Positions 48,719 to 61,764 of a stretch of 64,000 nucleotides of DNA are shown here, piece after piece (the first letter of the stretch is position 1; each line of letters opens with the position of its first letter). The notes beneath the pieces are model-generated. The model made no database searches, was not told the DNA's origin, and saw only the letters and a program-made list of their open reading frames with translations. Source of the stretch: Arenicola marina (taxonomy: Eukaryota; Annelida; Polychaeta; Arenicolidae); assembly GCA_964019135.1 (NCBI GenBank), contig OZ025248.1, positions 51,639,670 through 51,703,669 of the forward strand, given 5' to 3'. The translations under genes were made by a program, and so were the position numbers.

Positions 48719-49385
48719 ACATGAATTTCTAACATGTGAGCCAAATTTCATCCTTGTACCCCAAAATGACATGACATCCTGTAGTACCATTCGGTAATAC
48801 TCCATGTGTTTAATGGGCAGCTAGAAAGATCTAAAACACACGTTCATTATTGAAATGTAGTATTGCAAATGAGGGAAGACGGACGCGCACGCACGTACAA
48901 ACGTATGTAACTGTTTTCTTTCTTTTTCATAATTTAAAACACGTGGTAAGGCGTCTGACACCTACCCGCAATCTCGATCCAACTTGATCATGTTCATACT
49001 TTCCGCAAGGTCTCACGATCACTTGCATTCATCAGTCGATTAAATTCCACGTTGGCTTTCCATGGTTTCGAGGTCAGACCCCCGTCTTATAAGTCAGCAT
49101 ATGTCGTAATTAGATATTTCCTTAAATAAATTACAATGCGAGGTTTCGTGAAGGTATATAGAAACACTTATGAGGTGCAGTATGGGAAAATCAGTCATGT
49201 TTTTTAAATTAGGCGACTAAGGAAACAGGCCGGAATTCCGGCCCTTTCTAAAATGGAGGATACCCGTTACCAGCGGTCTGTTTCGGATAGGCAGGCTGGT
49301 TCCCAGCGAATAATTGTCTATCATAACGCACTCCCAGCATGACGTCATCTTGATTACGTCATAACAACCAGTGGCGAGATCCTGT
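48719..49385. other. Unique AT-rich sequence, no gene seen
   Basis: Includes the presumed 3' untranslated part of the LINE and then unique DNA up to the 21-bp array. No poly(A) or short-repeat tail was seen that would mark the LINE end. Confidence 0.45.
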
Positions 49386-50752
49386 GGTAACCCCTTACCC
49401 TCAAAGAGTAACCCCCAACCCTCAGGGAGTAACCCCCAACCCTGCGGGAGTAACCCCCTACTCTCTGGGAGTAACCCCCTAATCACCGGGAGTAACCCCC
49501 TACTCTCCGGGAGTAACCCCCAACCCTGCGGGAGTAACCCCCTACTCTCTGAGAGTAACCCCCTACTCTCCGGGAGTAACCCCCTACTCTCCGGGAGTAA
49601 CCCCCAACCCCGCGGGAGTAACCCCCTACTCTCCGGGAGCAATCCCCTGCTCTCCGGGAGTAATCCCCTACTCTCTGGGAATAATCCCCTACTCTCCGGG
49701 AGCAATCCCCTGCTCTCCGGGAGTAATCCCCTACTCTCTGGGAGTAATCCCCTATTCTCTGGGAATATTCCCCTACTCTCCGGGAGCAATCCCCTGCTCT
49801 CCGGGTATAATCCCCTACTCTCTGGGAGTAATCCCCTATTCTCTGGGAATATTCCCCTACTCTCCGGGAGTAACCCCCTGCTCTCCGGGAGTAATCCCCT
49901 ACTCTCCGGGAGTAACCCCCAACCCTGCGGGAGTAACCCCCTACTCTCCGGGAGCAATCCCCTGCTCTCCGGGAGTAATCCCCTACTCTCTGGGAATAAT
50001 CCCCTACTCTCCGGGAGCAATCCCCTGCTCTCCGGGAGTAATCCCCTACTCTCTGGGAGTAATCCCCTATTCTCTGGGAATATTCCCCTACTCTCCGGGA
50101 GCAATCCCCTGCTCTCCGGGTATAATCCCCTACTCTCTGGGAGTAATCCCCTATTCTCTGGGAATATTCCCCTACTCTCCGGGAGTAACCCCCTGCTCTC
50201 CGGGAGTAATCCCCTACTCTCTGGGAGTAATCCCCTATTCTCTGGGAATATTCCCCTACTCTCCGGGAGTAACCCCCTGCTCTCCGGGAGTAATCCCCTA
50301 CTCTCTGGGAGTAATCCCCTATTCTCTGGGAATAATCCCCTACTCTCCGGGAGTAACCCCCTACTCTCCGGAAGAAACCCCCTACTCTCTGGGAGTAATC
50401 CCCTACTCTCCGGGAGCAATCCCCTGCTCTCCGGGAGTAATCCTCTACTCTCTGGGAGTAATCCCCTACTCTCCGGGAGTAACCCCCTGCTCTCCGGGAG
50501 TAACCCCCTACTCTCCGGGAGTAACCCCCTACTCTCCGGGAGTAACCCCCCACTCTCCGGGAGTAACCCCCTATTCTCTGGGAGTAATCCACTACTCTCC
50601 GGAAGAAACCCCCTACTCTCTGAGAGTAATCCCCTACTCTCCGGGAGCAATCCCCTGCTCTCCGGGAGTAATCCCCTACTCTCCGGAAGTAACCCCCTAC
50701 TCTCTGAGAGTAATCTTCTACTCTCCGGGAGTAACCCCCCACTCTCCGGAAG
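49386..50752. repeat. 21-bp minisatellite, at least 65 copies, constant length, cut by a gap
   Basis: The unit is GGAGTAACCCCCTACTCTCC then G. The GTAA position is at 49,387, 49,408 and finally 50,731, exactly 64 x 21 bp, so net length change is zero. Variants include CAACCCTGCGG, GGAATAATCCCC and GGAATATTCCCC, and recur in shared blocks. Because 21 is a multiple of three and the unit lacks stops, frames of over 400 residues occur on both strands (GSNPLLS on plus, GLLPESR on minus), which is why neither is called a gene. The array runs into the assembly gap. Confidence 0.95.
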
Positions 50753-50952
50753 NNNNNNNNNNNNNNNNNNNNNNNNNNNNNNNNNNNNNNNNNNNNNNNN
50801 NNNNNNNNNNNNNNNNNNNNNNNNNNNNNNNNNNNNNNNNNNNNNNNNNNNNNNNNNNNNNNNNNNNNNNNNNNNNNNNNNNNNNNNNNNNNNNNNNNNN
50901 NNNNNNNNNNNNNNNNNNNNNNNNNNNNNNNNNNNNNNNNNNNNNNNNNNNN
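50753..50952. other. Assembly gap (200 N)
   Basis: Exactly 200 N. The round size suggests a placeholder rather than a measured distance. Left flank is 21-bp array; right flank is unique GC-rich DNA, so the array may be longer than shown and the join may not be physically adjacent. Confidence 0.98.
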
Positions 50953-51174
50953 CCCCACGCCATGGCTAGGTGTTGATAAATACTGAAATAATTACCACGC
51001 GAACGAGATTTATTTCCATCTCAATCCCCCCCACCCCCCAACCCGCCAACCCCGGGGTGCGGGGTAAGGTAGAGATTATGGAGGTCTTGTGGTAGGGTGG
51101 TGGTGGAGGTGCGGTACAGCCCCGAAGGTCACAGAAGAGGTTTCAGAACCTTGTGGGTAACTTTATCTCCACTG

Positions 51175-54100
51175 ACTAGCATAGTGCCATCAGACATAGT
51201 GTCATCAGACATAGTGACACCATCCATGGTGACATCAGACATAGTGACACCAGACATAGTGTCATCAGACATAGTGACACCAGACATGGTGACATCAGAC
51301 ATAGTGACACCAGACATAGTGACACTAGACATAGTGACAGTGCCCTCAGACATAATGCCATCAGACATAGTGACATCAGACATAGCGCCATCAGACATAG
51401 TGACAGTGCCATCAGACATAGTGCCCATCAGACATAGCGCCATCAGACATAGCGCCATCAGACATAGTGCCATCAGACATAGTGCCATCAGACATAGTGA
51501 TATCAGACATAGTGACAGTGCCATCAGACATAGTGCCATCAGACATAGCGCCATCAGACATAGCGCCATCAGACATAGTGACACCAGACATAGTGACAGT
51601 GCCATCAGACATAGTGCCATCAGACATAGTGCCATCAGACATAGTGCCATCAGACATAGCGCATCAGACAATGTGACAGTGCCATCAGACATAGTGCCAT
51701 CAGACATAGCGCCATCAGACATAGTGCCATCAGACATAATGCCATCAAACATAATGCCATCAAACATAGTGACAGTACCATCAGACATAGTGCCATCAGA
51801 CATAGTGCCACCAGACATAGTGACAGTACCATCAGACATAGTGCCATCAGACATAGTGCCCATCAGACCATGTGACAGTGCCATCAGACATAGTGCCATC
51901 AGACATAGCGCCATCAGACAATGTGACAGTGCCATCAGACATAGTGCCATCAGACATAGCGCCATCAGACATAGTGCCATCAGACATAATGCCATCAAAC
52001 ATAATGCCATCAAACATAGTGACAGTACCATCAGACATAGTGCCATCAGACATAGTGCCATCAGACATAGTGACAGTGCCATCAGACATAGTGACAGTGC
52101 CATCAGACATAGTGACACCAGACATAGTGACAGTGCCATCAGACATAGTGCCATCAGACATAGTGACAGTGCCATCAGACATAGTGACAGTGCCATCAGA
52201 CATAGTGACACCAGACATAGTGACACTATACATAGTGACACCAGACATAGCGCCATCAGACATAGTGCCATCAGACATAGCGCCATCAGACAATGTGACA
52301 GTGCCATCAGACATAGTGCCATCAGACATAGTGCCATCAGACATAGTGCCATCAGACATAGTAACACCAGACATAGTGACACTATACATAGTGACACCAG
52401 ACATAGTGCCATCAGACATAGTGCCATCAGACATAGTGACACCAGACATAGTGACACTATACATAGTGACACTATACATAGTGACACTATACATAGTGCC
52501 ATCAGACATACTGCCATCATAGTGCCATCCGACATAGTGACACCAGACATAGTGACACTATACATAGTGACACTATACATAGTGCCAGCAGACATAGTGC
52601 CATCAGACATAGTGCCATCAGACATACTGCCATCATAGTGCCATCAGACATAGTGACACCAGACATAGTGACACTATACATAGTGACACCAGACATAGTG
52701 ACACCAGACATAGTGCCATCAGACATAGTGCCATCAGACATAGTGACACCAGACATAGTGACACTATACATAGTGACACCAGACATAGTGCCAGCAGACA
52801 TAGTGCCATCAGACATAGTGACACCAGACATAGTGACACTATACATAGTGACACCAGACATAGTGCCATCAGACACAGTGCCATCAGACATAGTGCCATC
52901 AGACATAGTGCCATCAGACATAGTGCCATCAGACATAGTGACACCAGACATAGTGCCATCAGGCATAGTGACACCAGACATAGTACCATCAGTCATAGTG
53001 ACACCAGACATAGTGCCATCAGACATAGTGACACCAGACAGTGCCATCAGACATAGTGCCATCAGACATAGTGCCATCAGACATAGTGCCATCAGACATA
53101 GTGCCATCAGACATAGTGACACCAGACAGTGCCATCAGACATAGTGACACCAGACATAGTGCCATCAGACATAGTGACACCAGACATAGTGACACCAGAC
53201 ATAGTGCCATCAGACATAGTGACACCAGACAGTGCCATCAGACATAGTGCCATCAGACATAGTGCCATCAGACATAGTGACACCAGACAGTGCCATCAGA
53301 CATAGTGACACCAGACATAGTGCCATCAGACATAGTGACACCAGACACAGTGCCATCAGACATAGTGACACCAGACATAGTGACACCAGACAGTGCCATC
53401 AGACATAGTGACACCAGACATAGTGCCATCAGACATAGTGACACCAGACACAGTGCCATCAGACATAGTGCCATCAGACATAGTGCCATCAGACATAGTG
53501 ACACCAGACAGTGCCATCAGACATAGTGACACCAGACATAGTGCCATCAGACATAGTGACACCAGACATAGTGCCATCAGACATAGTGACACCAGACACA
53601 GTGCCATCAGACATAGTGCCATCAGACATAGTGCCATCAGACATAGTGACACCAGACATAGTGCCATCAGACATAGTGCCATCAGACATAGTGCCATCAG
53701 ACATAGTGATATCATAGTGCCATCAGACATAGTGCCATCAGACATAGTGCCATCAGACATAGTGACACCAGACATAGTGACACCAGACATAGTGCCATCA
53801 GACATAGTGCCATCAGACATAGTGCCATCAGACATAGTGCCATCAGACATAGTGATATCATAGTGCCATCAGACATAGTGCCATCAGACATATTGCCATC
53901 AGACATAGTGATATCATAGTGCCATCAGACATAGTGATATCATAGTGCCATCAGACACAGTGCCATCAGACATAGTGCCATCAGACACAGTGCCATCAGA
54001 CATAGTGCCATCAGACATAGTGCCATCAGACATAGTGCCATCAGACATAGTGACACCAGACATAGTGCCATCAGACATAGTGACACAAGACATGGTACCA

Positions 54101-55591
54101 TCAGTCATGGTGACACCAGACATAGTGCCATCAGACATAGTGACACCAGACAGTGCCATCAGACATAGTGCCATCAGACATAGTGCCATCAGACATAGTG
54201 ACACCAGACAGTGCCATCAGACATAGTGACACCAGACATAGTGCCATCAGACATAGTGACACCAGACATAGTGACACCAGACAGTGCCATCAGACATAGT
54301 GACACCAGACATAGTGCCATCAGACATAGTGACACCAGACACAGTGCCATCAGACATAGTGCCATCAGACATAGTGCCATCAGACATAGTGACACCAGAC
54401 ATAGTGCCATCAGACATAGTGACACCAGACATAGTGCCATCAGACATAGTGCCATCAGACATAGTGCCATCAGACATAGTGACACCAGACAGTGCCATCA
54501 GACATAGTGACACCAGACATAGTGCCATCAGACATAGTGACACCAGACATAGTGACACCAGACAGTGCCATCAGACATAGTGACACCAGACATAGTGCCA
54601 TCAGACATAGTGACACCAGACACAGTGCCATCAGACATAGTGCCATCAGACATAGTGCCATCAGACATAGTGACACCAGACATAGTGCCATCAGACATAG
54701 TGCCATCAGACATAGTGCCATCAGACATAGTGATATCATAGTGCCATCAGACATAGTGCCATCAGACATAGTGCCATCAGACATAGTGATATCATAGTGC
54801 CATCAGACATAGTGCCATCAGACATATTGCCATCAGACATAGTGATATCATAGTGCCATCAGACATAGTGATATCATAGTGCCATCAGACACAGTGCCAT
54901 CAGACATAGTGCCATCAGACATAGTGCCATCAGACATAGTGCCATCAGACATAGTGACACCAGACATATTGCCATCAGACACAGTGCCATCAGACATAGT
55001 GCCATCAGACATAGTGCCACCAGACATAGTGCCATCAGACATAGTGCCATCAGACATAGTGCCATCAGACATAGTGACACCAGACATAGTGCCATCAGAC
55101 ATAGTGCCATCAGACATAGTGCCATCAGACATAGTGACAGTGATATCAGACATAGTGACACCAGACATAGTGCCATCAGACATAGTGCCATCAGACAGAG
55201 TGACAGTGCCATCAGACATAGTGCCATCAGACATAGTGCCATCAGACATAGTGACACCAGACAGTGCCATCAGACATAGTGACACCAGACATAGTGCCAT
55301 CAGACATAGTGCCATCAGACATAGTGCCACCAGACATAGTGCCATCAGACATAGTGCCATCAGACATAGTGCCATCAGACATAGTGACACCAGACATAGT
55401 GCCACCAGACATAGTGCCATCAGACATAGTGCCATCAGACCTAGTGACACCAGACATAGTGCCATCAGACATAGTGCCATCAGACATAGTGACACCAGAC
55501 ATAGTGCCACCAGACATAGTGCCATCAGACATAGTGCCATCAGACATAGTGATATCATAGTGCCAGCAGACATAGTGACATCAGAAATAGT
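51175..55591. repeat. 15-bp minisatellite, about 290 copies, with length variants and large blocks
   Basis: The two main units are GCCATCAGACATAGT and GACACCAGACATAGT. Shortened joins ('gacagtgcc', 'gatatcatagtgcc', 'gacactatacatagt') are common. Rare markers show large duplications: TATTGCC at 53,891 and 54,825 (934 bp apart, with matching flanks) and TACCATCAGTCAT at 52,983 and 54,096 (1,113 bp apart). Because 15 is a multiple of three, both strands carry long frames (PSDIV on plus, MSDGT/MALCL on minus); frame jumps at the shortened joins argue against coding. Confidence 0.95.
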
Positions 55592-57723
55592 GTGAGGAAG
55601 CTCGTTCCTCGCATCCCCTCTGCCCCACGTAACCGACAACCTCACTGTTGACCTCAACGGTGCTGAGCTGAAGAATGGTTTTAGAGCGCTGTTTAGTTTG
55701 AATGTATTTTTTGTGCAGATTTTGAAAAATATAGACGTTCCGTTGTCTTACGATCACAATGAAAGATTTAAGCGACAGATTATTTCAAAATAACACGGTG
55801 TCAAAGTTTAAACCGCTTCACGCCTCTGATTTCGATCGAACTCGAAAACATAGTTCGAATATAGCATGAGGCTTTTAATGAATCAAAATCTAATCAATTC
55901 GTCCGGTACAGTACCAGCAGCCCAGTAAATGCCAAACAGTGGTGTATTTGATGCCAAACTGCGAATATATCTTTGATTAGATTCATTTTCAATTTTCGCG
56001 TATGAAGGATGATTTTGATGCTTGAATTTGAAGTGGGGGCTGAGGGACTATAGCGTAAGCGAAACGCCCTCTGCCGGGAGATCGATCGAAAATAGTGCCA
56101 TCATGCAAAATGCCATTAAGCATATACTTAAGAGCAAGCAGATACTGGCAACAATGATCATTATTGGCGTGACCTTCTGTGTACGATGTAACCAATGCCA
56201 TAAGTAGTTACGGTTTATTTTGCATATTATGTTTGCTTCGCCAAGCGATAATCCCATCCAGAGCACTGACTGATGTTGTTGTCTTTAGTCTGGTGCAGAC
56301 GGATTAGTGAGGGACAAATGCAGACAAATGTTATAGGGAACCGCCAACGTGCTTACCAACGATTGCTAATTTTGCTGATCTTGCGGTAAGATTAAATTGG
56401 AGTGAACAAGACTACTGCAGGCATTTGACCATTACCGAAGACAGCTATTGGCCTAGTGTTGGTGGTGCAATCCACTGTCTGGCAACAAACGATGGGCGAC
56501 TGATGGCTGTCTCGGGATCTGGTTCCCCACTTTAATTCCCTGGACGAATTACTCTTGGCCAAGCGGCCAAAACACCCTTATATGGATATGTACGGTCCTT
56601 GTCTCTGTCAACATTTGTGGCTGACTGCAACTCACATCCTAAAGTCTTTCCCTCTTTGCTCTGCCCGCTTCGCAAACCATTTCGATGAATAATTGAAGTC
56701 ACCACTCATTAAAAAGGCGAGTTGAAAAGTTGTTATTGCTTCCGAAAAGCGCATGTCAATTGCAGGACAGATTCGTGGCGCATTTTATTCATCAAACTGT
56801 TTATTCCGTGACTGTTTATTCCGGGCCCTTCGTCAAAATGATGGGTTTATGAAAGTTTATCGCCCGAGGGTCTAGTTCGCTGCCCCGAAATAAATCTCAT
56901 ACTACATTTCTAAATCGCTCAGCTGCAAGAAGCGGCCATGCATATATGTATGGGACTTTCATATGCGGGATCAAATTGTGAAGTATCGGCACGTTTCTAC
57001 AATGATGAGGTCCTATTTTCTTCCTGTATAAATTTTTTAGCAAAGCCATATGGGAGCTAAAGACCGCTTAGCTACTTGAGATCGTTTTATATGTGGAGGA
57101 TTAGCGGGCATGGTTTGGTGCCGTGTAGCTCGTGTGATATTAATAATGGGGAAAAAAACGATGATTCGTAGATACAGATTCATGGAACTGAAATTATGAG
57201 GGTCGGCATTCGAGATTTTGAGAAGCGTTTCAGTCCAGACATGACCGGCTTGCCTCTTTTTCCGGCCCATCCATGCTATTCAGACCGGAGTACGCTTAAC
57301 AACGGTTGGTCGACCCCCCCCCCCACCCCCACCGCCATCTCTCGTGACTCTCGTGATCCGAAGCTATGATGTATGCTTGCAAACGTTGTATCCCACACCA
57401 CAGATATCAAGCGGGAGCATTTTAAAGGCATATCGACTCTGGCAGTGATCGCGTAACCTGTATGTTTGCGTTATGATCAAGTTAAAATTTAGCTTTTTGT
57501 CCCCAGTGGCGAGAGCACCCCTGGGCGAGCACCGGATTGGGCGACCTGCATACGCAACTGATGGGTGCAGGTTGGGGTAATTTATTTCATGTAGACACAG
57601 ACACAGCTGATGGGTGCTGGCTGGTAGCCTGCATGAAGCGCGCGACGCGGGCGAATGCACCCATAGGTGTAAACATAAACACGGGAGAATGGTTGCAATG
57701 TTCGTTAGAACAAATGTTTTGTG
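55592..57723. other. Unique sequence, no gene seen
   Basis: AT-rich to mixed DNA with short frames of 60-98 residues on both strands and no recognisable domain. A C-run occurs near 57,316-57,325. Confidence 0.5.
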
Positions 57724-58128
57724 GCGTGTGATCAGTAGGACAGTCGTGTGATCAGCAGGACTGTCGTGTGATCAGCAGGACTGCCGTGTGATCAGCAGGA
57801 CTGTCGTGTGATCAGCAAGACTGTCGTGTGACCAGTAGGACTGTCGTGTGATCAGCAGGACTGTCGTGTGATCAGCAGGACTGTCGTGTGATCAGCAGGA
57901 CTGTCGTGTGACCAGCAGGACTGTCGTGTGATCAGCAGGACTGTCGTGTGATCAGCACGACTGTCGTGTGATCTGCAGGACTGTCGTGTGATCAGCAGGA
58001 CTGTCGTGTGATCAGTAGGACTGTCGTGTGATCAGCAGGACTGTCGTGTGATCAGCAGGACTGTCGTGTGATCAGCAGGACTGTCGTGTGATCAGCAGGA
58101 CCAGCGTGTAATCAGCAGGACTGTCGTT
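57724..58128. repeat. 20-bp minisatellite, 20 copies, constant length
   Basis: The unit is CTGTCGTGTGATCAGCAGGA. The ATCAG position runs from 57,731 to 58,111, exactly 19 x 20 bp. Most copies are identical, and several hold the palindrome TGATCA. Substitutions are isolated (ATCAGTAGGA, ACCAGCAGGA, ATCTGCAGGA). Confidence 0.95.
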
Positions 58129-58399
58129 GTGGCAGTGAGTGACCTGACACTTGAGAGAGACGCGACGCACAGGCGACACGTGATACGCAGGAGCCGCGGT
58201 CTAGCGAGTTGGACCGACTTGGCCATTCCTCATGGCCGCCTCTCGTGTCATAACGTAACCCATCAATCCCTTAACAGTATGAAATCCTCAACCGAATAGC
58301 TGGCGCTGGGTATACGAGGTTTCACGGTTGCTGATTGGGTATCATGAAGTCTACGTCCTTAGCGGGACTAAACTTCACCTAGATATGGACGAATATTTC

Positions 58400-60215
58400 T
58401 CGGGATCGGCCACAATATAGCCATAGCAAACAGTCAGATCCCCCCCCCCCCAAGGATCCGCCACAGTGTACCCATAGCAGACAGTCAGATACCCGCCACC
58501 CCCAGGATCCGCCACAGTGTACCCATAACAAACAGTCAGCTACCCACCCCCCACAGGATCTGCCACAGTGTAGCCATAGCAAACCGTCAGATACCCGCCA
58601 CCCCCGGGATCCGCCACAGTGTACCCATAGTAAACAGTCAGATACCCGCCGCCCCCGGGATCCGCCACAGTGTACCCACAGCAAACAGTCAGATACCCGC
58701 CACCCCCAGGATCTGCCACAGTGTAGCCATAGCAAACCGTCAGATACCCGCCACCCCAGGGATCCGCAACAGAGTAACCATAGCAAACAGTTAGATACCC
58801 GCCACCCCCGGGATCCGCCACAGTGTAACCATAGCAAACAGTCAGATACCCGCCACCCCGGGATCCGCCTCAGTGTACCCACAGCAAACAGTCAGATACC
58901 CGCCAGCCCGGGATCCGCCACAGTGTAACTATAGCAAACAGTTAGATACCCGCCACCCCAAGGATCCGCCATAGTGTAACCATAAAAAAACAGTCAGATG
59001 CCCATAGCAAACAGTCAGATAACCGCCACCCCGGGATCCGCCACAGTGTACCCACAGCAAACAGTCAGATACCCGCCACCCCCGGGATCCGCCACAGTGT
59101 ACCCATAGCAAACAGTCAGACACCCGCCACCCCCGGGATCCGCCACAGTGTACCCATAGCAAACAGTCAGATGCCCATAGCAAACAGTCAGATACCCGCC
59201 ACCCCCGGGATCCGCCACAGTGTACCCACAGCAAACAGTCAGATACCCGCCACCCCCGAGATCCGCCACAGTGTAACCATGGCAAACAGTCAGATGCCCA
59301 TAGCAAACAGTCAGATACCCGCCACCCCCGGGATCCGCCACAGTGTACCCACAGCAAACAGTCAGATACCCGCCACCCCCGAGATCCGCCACAGTGTACC
59401 CATAGCAAACAGTCAGATACCCGCCACCCCCGGGATCCGCCACAGTGTACCCATAGCAAACAGTCAGATACCCATAGCAAACAGTCAGATACCCGCCACC
59501 CCCGGGATCCGCCAGGGTGTACCCATAGCAAACAGTCAGATACCCGCCACCCCCGGGATCCGCCACAGTGTACCCATGGCAAAAAGTCAGATACCCTCCA
59601 CCCCCGAGATCCGCCACAGTGTAACCATGGCAAACAGTCAGATGCCCATAGCAAACAGTCAGATACCCGCCACCCCCGGGATCCGCCACAGTGTACCCAT
59701 AGCAAACAGTCAGATACCCGCCACCCCCGGGATCCGCCAGGGTGTACCCATAGCAAACAGTCAGATACCCGCCACCCCCGGGATCCGCTACAGTGTACCC
59801 ATGGCAAAAAGTCAGATACCCTCCACCCCCGAGATCCGCCACAGTGTAACCATGGCAAACAGTCAGATGCCCATAGCAAACAGTCAGATACCCGCCACCC
59901 CCGGGATCCGCCACAGTGTACCCACAGCAAACAGTCAGATACCCGCCACCCCCGAGATCCGCCACAGTGTACCCATAGCAAACAGTCAGATACCCGCCAC
60001 CCCCGGGATCCGCCACAGTGTACCCATAGCAAACAGTCAGATACCCGCCACCCCCGGGATCCGCCACAGTGTACCCATTGCAAACAGTCAGATACCCGCC
60101 ACCCCCGGGATCCGCCACAGTGTATCCATAGCAAACAGTCTGATACCCATGGCAAACAGTCAGATACCCGCCTACCCCGGAATCCGCCAGGGTGTACCCA
60201 TAGCAAACAGTCAGT
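58400..60215. repeat. 51-bp minisatellite with 21-bp partial units, about 36 copies
   Basis: The unit is CAGTCAGATACCCGCCACCC then CCGGGATCCGCCACAGTGTA then CCCATAGCAAA (51 bp). A 21-bp partial unit, 'gatgcccatagcaaacagtca', is inserted at intervals (for example 58,997, 59,170, 59,292, 59,641, 59,866). The rare variant GGCAAAAAGTCAGATACCCT starts at 59,579 and 59,804, 225 bp apart (4 x 51 + 21), so a composite block was duplicated. Frames of 358-433 residues on both strands are by-products of a multiple-of-three unit. The left end (58,400-58,900) is more divergent. Confidence 0.95.
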
Positions 60216-60778
60216 CCCCCCTTTGGACACCTCTGACTGTTTCTTAGGTTGATGTGAGGCGTACCCTCATACGTGTATGCTACCTACCTCACCGGTCTGC
60301 GTCTTGTGTCTTTTTTTTTGTGGAATGGTAAATGAAAAGATAAGGGATTGTTAAACAGGCTACATATACCTCTTTGGCCAGGTCGTTCATCATATTATGC
60401 CTATTACTATTTCCAATTTCTATTTCTTGTTCCTTAATAAGTCAATTACATCCCGCATCCTACATCCCATATCTGACTGTCCCAAATCCATGTGCATGTG
60501 GGCGCGGAACTAGGATTTCGCCAAGGGGCGGTCCGGGGGAGTGGGGGGGGGGAGAGATGAGGGTGGTTTCTAACACCAACATTTCAATTCTTTCTTGTCA
60601 GCAATTCTTGCCGGAAGAGGCCCAGTGGGTTTAGACCCCCCCCCCCCCCACCCACTCACCGCACTAAATTTGTCTTATAACATATGACTATTTGACTTCA
60701 GAACATTATTAATATTATTATTATTTTATATTTAATAATATATTTTATTATCATAACCCTTATCGTTATCACAAATCT
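60216..60778. other. Unique sequence with a possible MITE scrap
   Basis: At 60,493-60,545 the sequence GGGCGCGGAACTAGGATTTC with a following G-run resembles the end of a hAT-type MITE but no partner end is clear. The remainder is AT-rich (TTATTATTATT near 60,712-60,750) and holds a C-run near 60,636. Confidence 0.4.
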
Positions 60779-61178
60779 CAGAGGCGTGTGCAGGAATTCG
60801 TGAAAGGGGGGGGGGTGGCACAATAAACTGTTCCACAAAAACATGAATCAAATTCGTAGTTAAAGCCTGAGACGTTCGTGATGCACGTTAAGCCTAATAG
60901 TATGTACTATTTGCACACTCTATAATGGTTAGTAAGATAAGAAAAGAACACATAAACTACGAAGCTTTATGCATTGTAATATATAAGGGAATGCCAGGGG
61001 GCACAGCATTATGAAAAGGGGGGAGGGCACAGCTTTATGAAAAGGGAGGCGGGGCACAGCATTATGGAAAGGGGAGGGGCACAGCATTATGAAAAGGGGA
61101 GGGGCACAGGTATATATGAGGGCCTGAAAGGGGGGGCACGTGCCCCTGTGCCCCCCCCCCCCCCTTAACACGCCCATG
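60779..61178. mobile_element. hAT-like non-autonomous element (MITE), 400 bp
   Basis: The left end reads CAGAGGCGTGTGCAGGAATT and the right end, read on the opposite strand, CATGGGCGTGTTAAGGGGGG. They match at 12 of the first 16 positions, with a G-run inside each end. No transposase is encoded. Internal sequence at about 61,000-61,100 has four 'ggggcacagcattatgaaaagg'-type repeats. Flanks ('acaaatct' left, 'acaatgat' right) agree at only five of eight bases, so the expected 8-bp duplication is weak. The same eight first bases occur at 8,182. Confidence 0.55.
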
Positions 61179-61764
61179 ACAATGATTTTTACCATAACTA
61201 TTACCATTCTAAATATTATTGTGCTATTATTGCATCAATTATTATTTGTGTAAAAAAAATCAATTATTAATATTATTTAGAACAATAAGTGAAGAGCATT
61301 ACCTTAGCTTCGCCGACCCTGCATCGCCCTTTCGTGGGTCACGTGACACCCATGCATAGCGAGCGAGCGAGCAAGCAAATAGTTTCAGATCCCTTGTGAA
61401 TGCCAGTCATCTTTGAAATTGAGGGTGTTAATTAAATCGTTATTTCAGTATTGTAAGGCGCATGCGCAATGCTACTCAGAATGTTAATATAAGTTAAAAA
61501 CTCACCTTTGTTTCATTTGATCGCATTGAGTGTAAAACATAATTACAATGTACAGTATACACATATATATAAGTTTATTTCATATAAAAACATGTAAAAT
61601 ACAGAAATTACATCACAAACTGAGCAAAGAAAAAGCACACAGGCATGATACAACTGTTGGCTCATTCCCATAACATTCTTCGACAAAAGCAATACATACT
61701 AGATCTGTACACGCTCACAAGGCTGTCTCAATTATCAATCAAATACGTTTCCAACTAACTTTTT
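61179..61764. other. AT-rich unique sequence, no gene seen
   Basis: Contains a short GAGC run (61,358-61,375) and TA-rich stretches. No gene or RNA was recognised. Confidence 0.5.

Noticed and set aside
49217-50969. GLLPESR and GSNPLLS repeat proteins on opposite strands of the 21-bp array
   Set aside because: Both strands and more than one frame are open over the same DNA, as expected for a stop-free 21-bp unit, and one frame runs into the N gap. A repetitive coding exon is not fully excluded but has no positive support.
51097-55657. PSDIV/IRHSA (plus) and MSDGT/MALCL (minus) repeat frames up to 513 residues
   Set aside because: By-products of a 15-bp unit; frame jumps at shortened joins and simultaneous openness on both strands.
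58379-60247. Frames of 358-433 residues across the 51-bp array
   Set aside because: The unit length is a multiple of three and the 21-bp partial units preserve frame. Sense and antisense are both open; no domain or start context.
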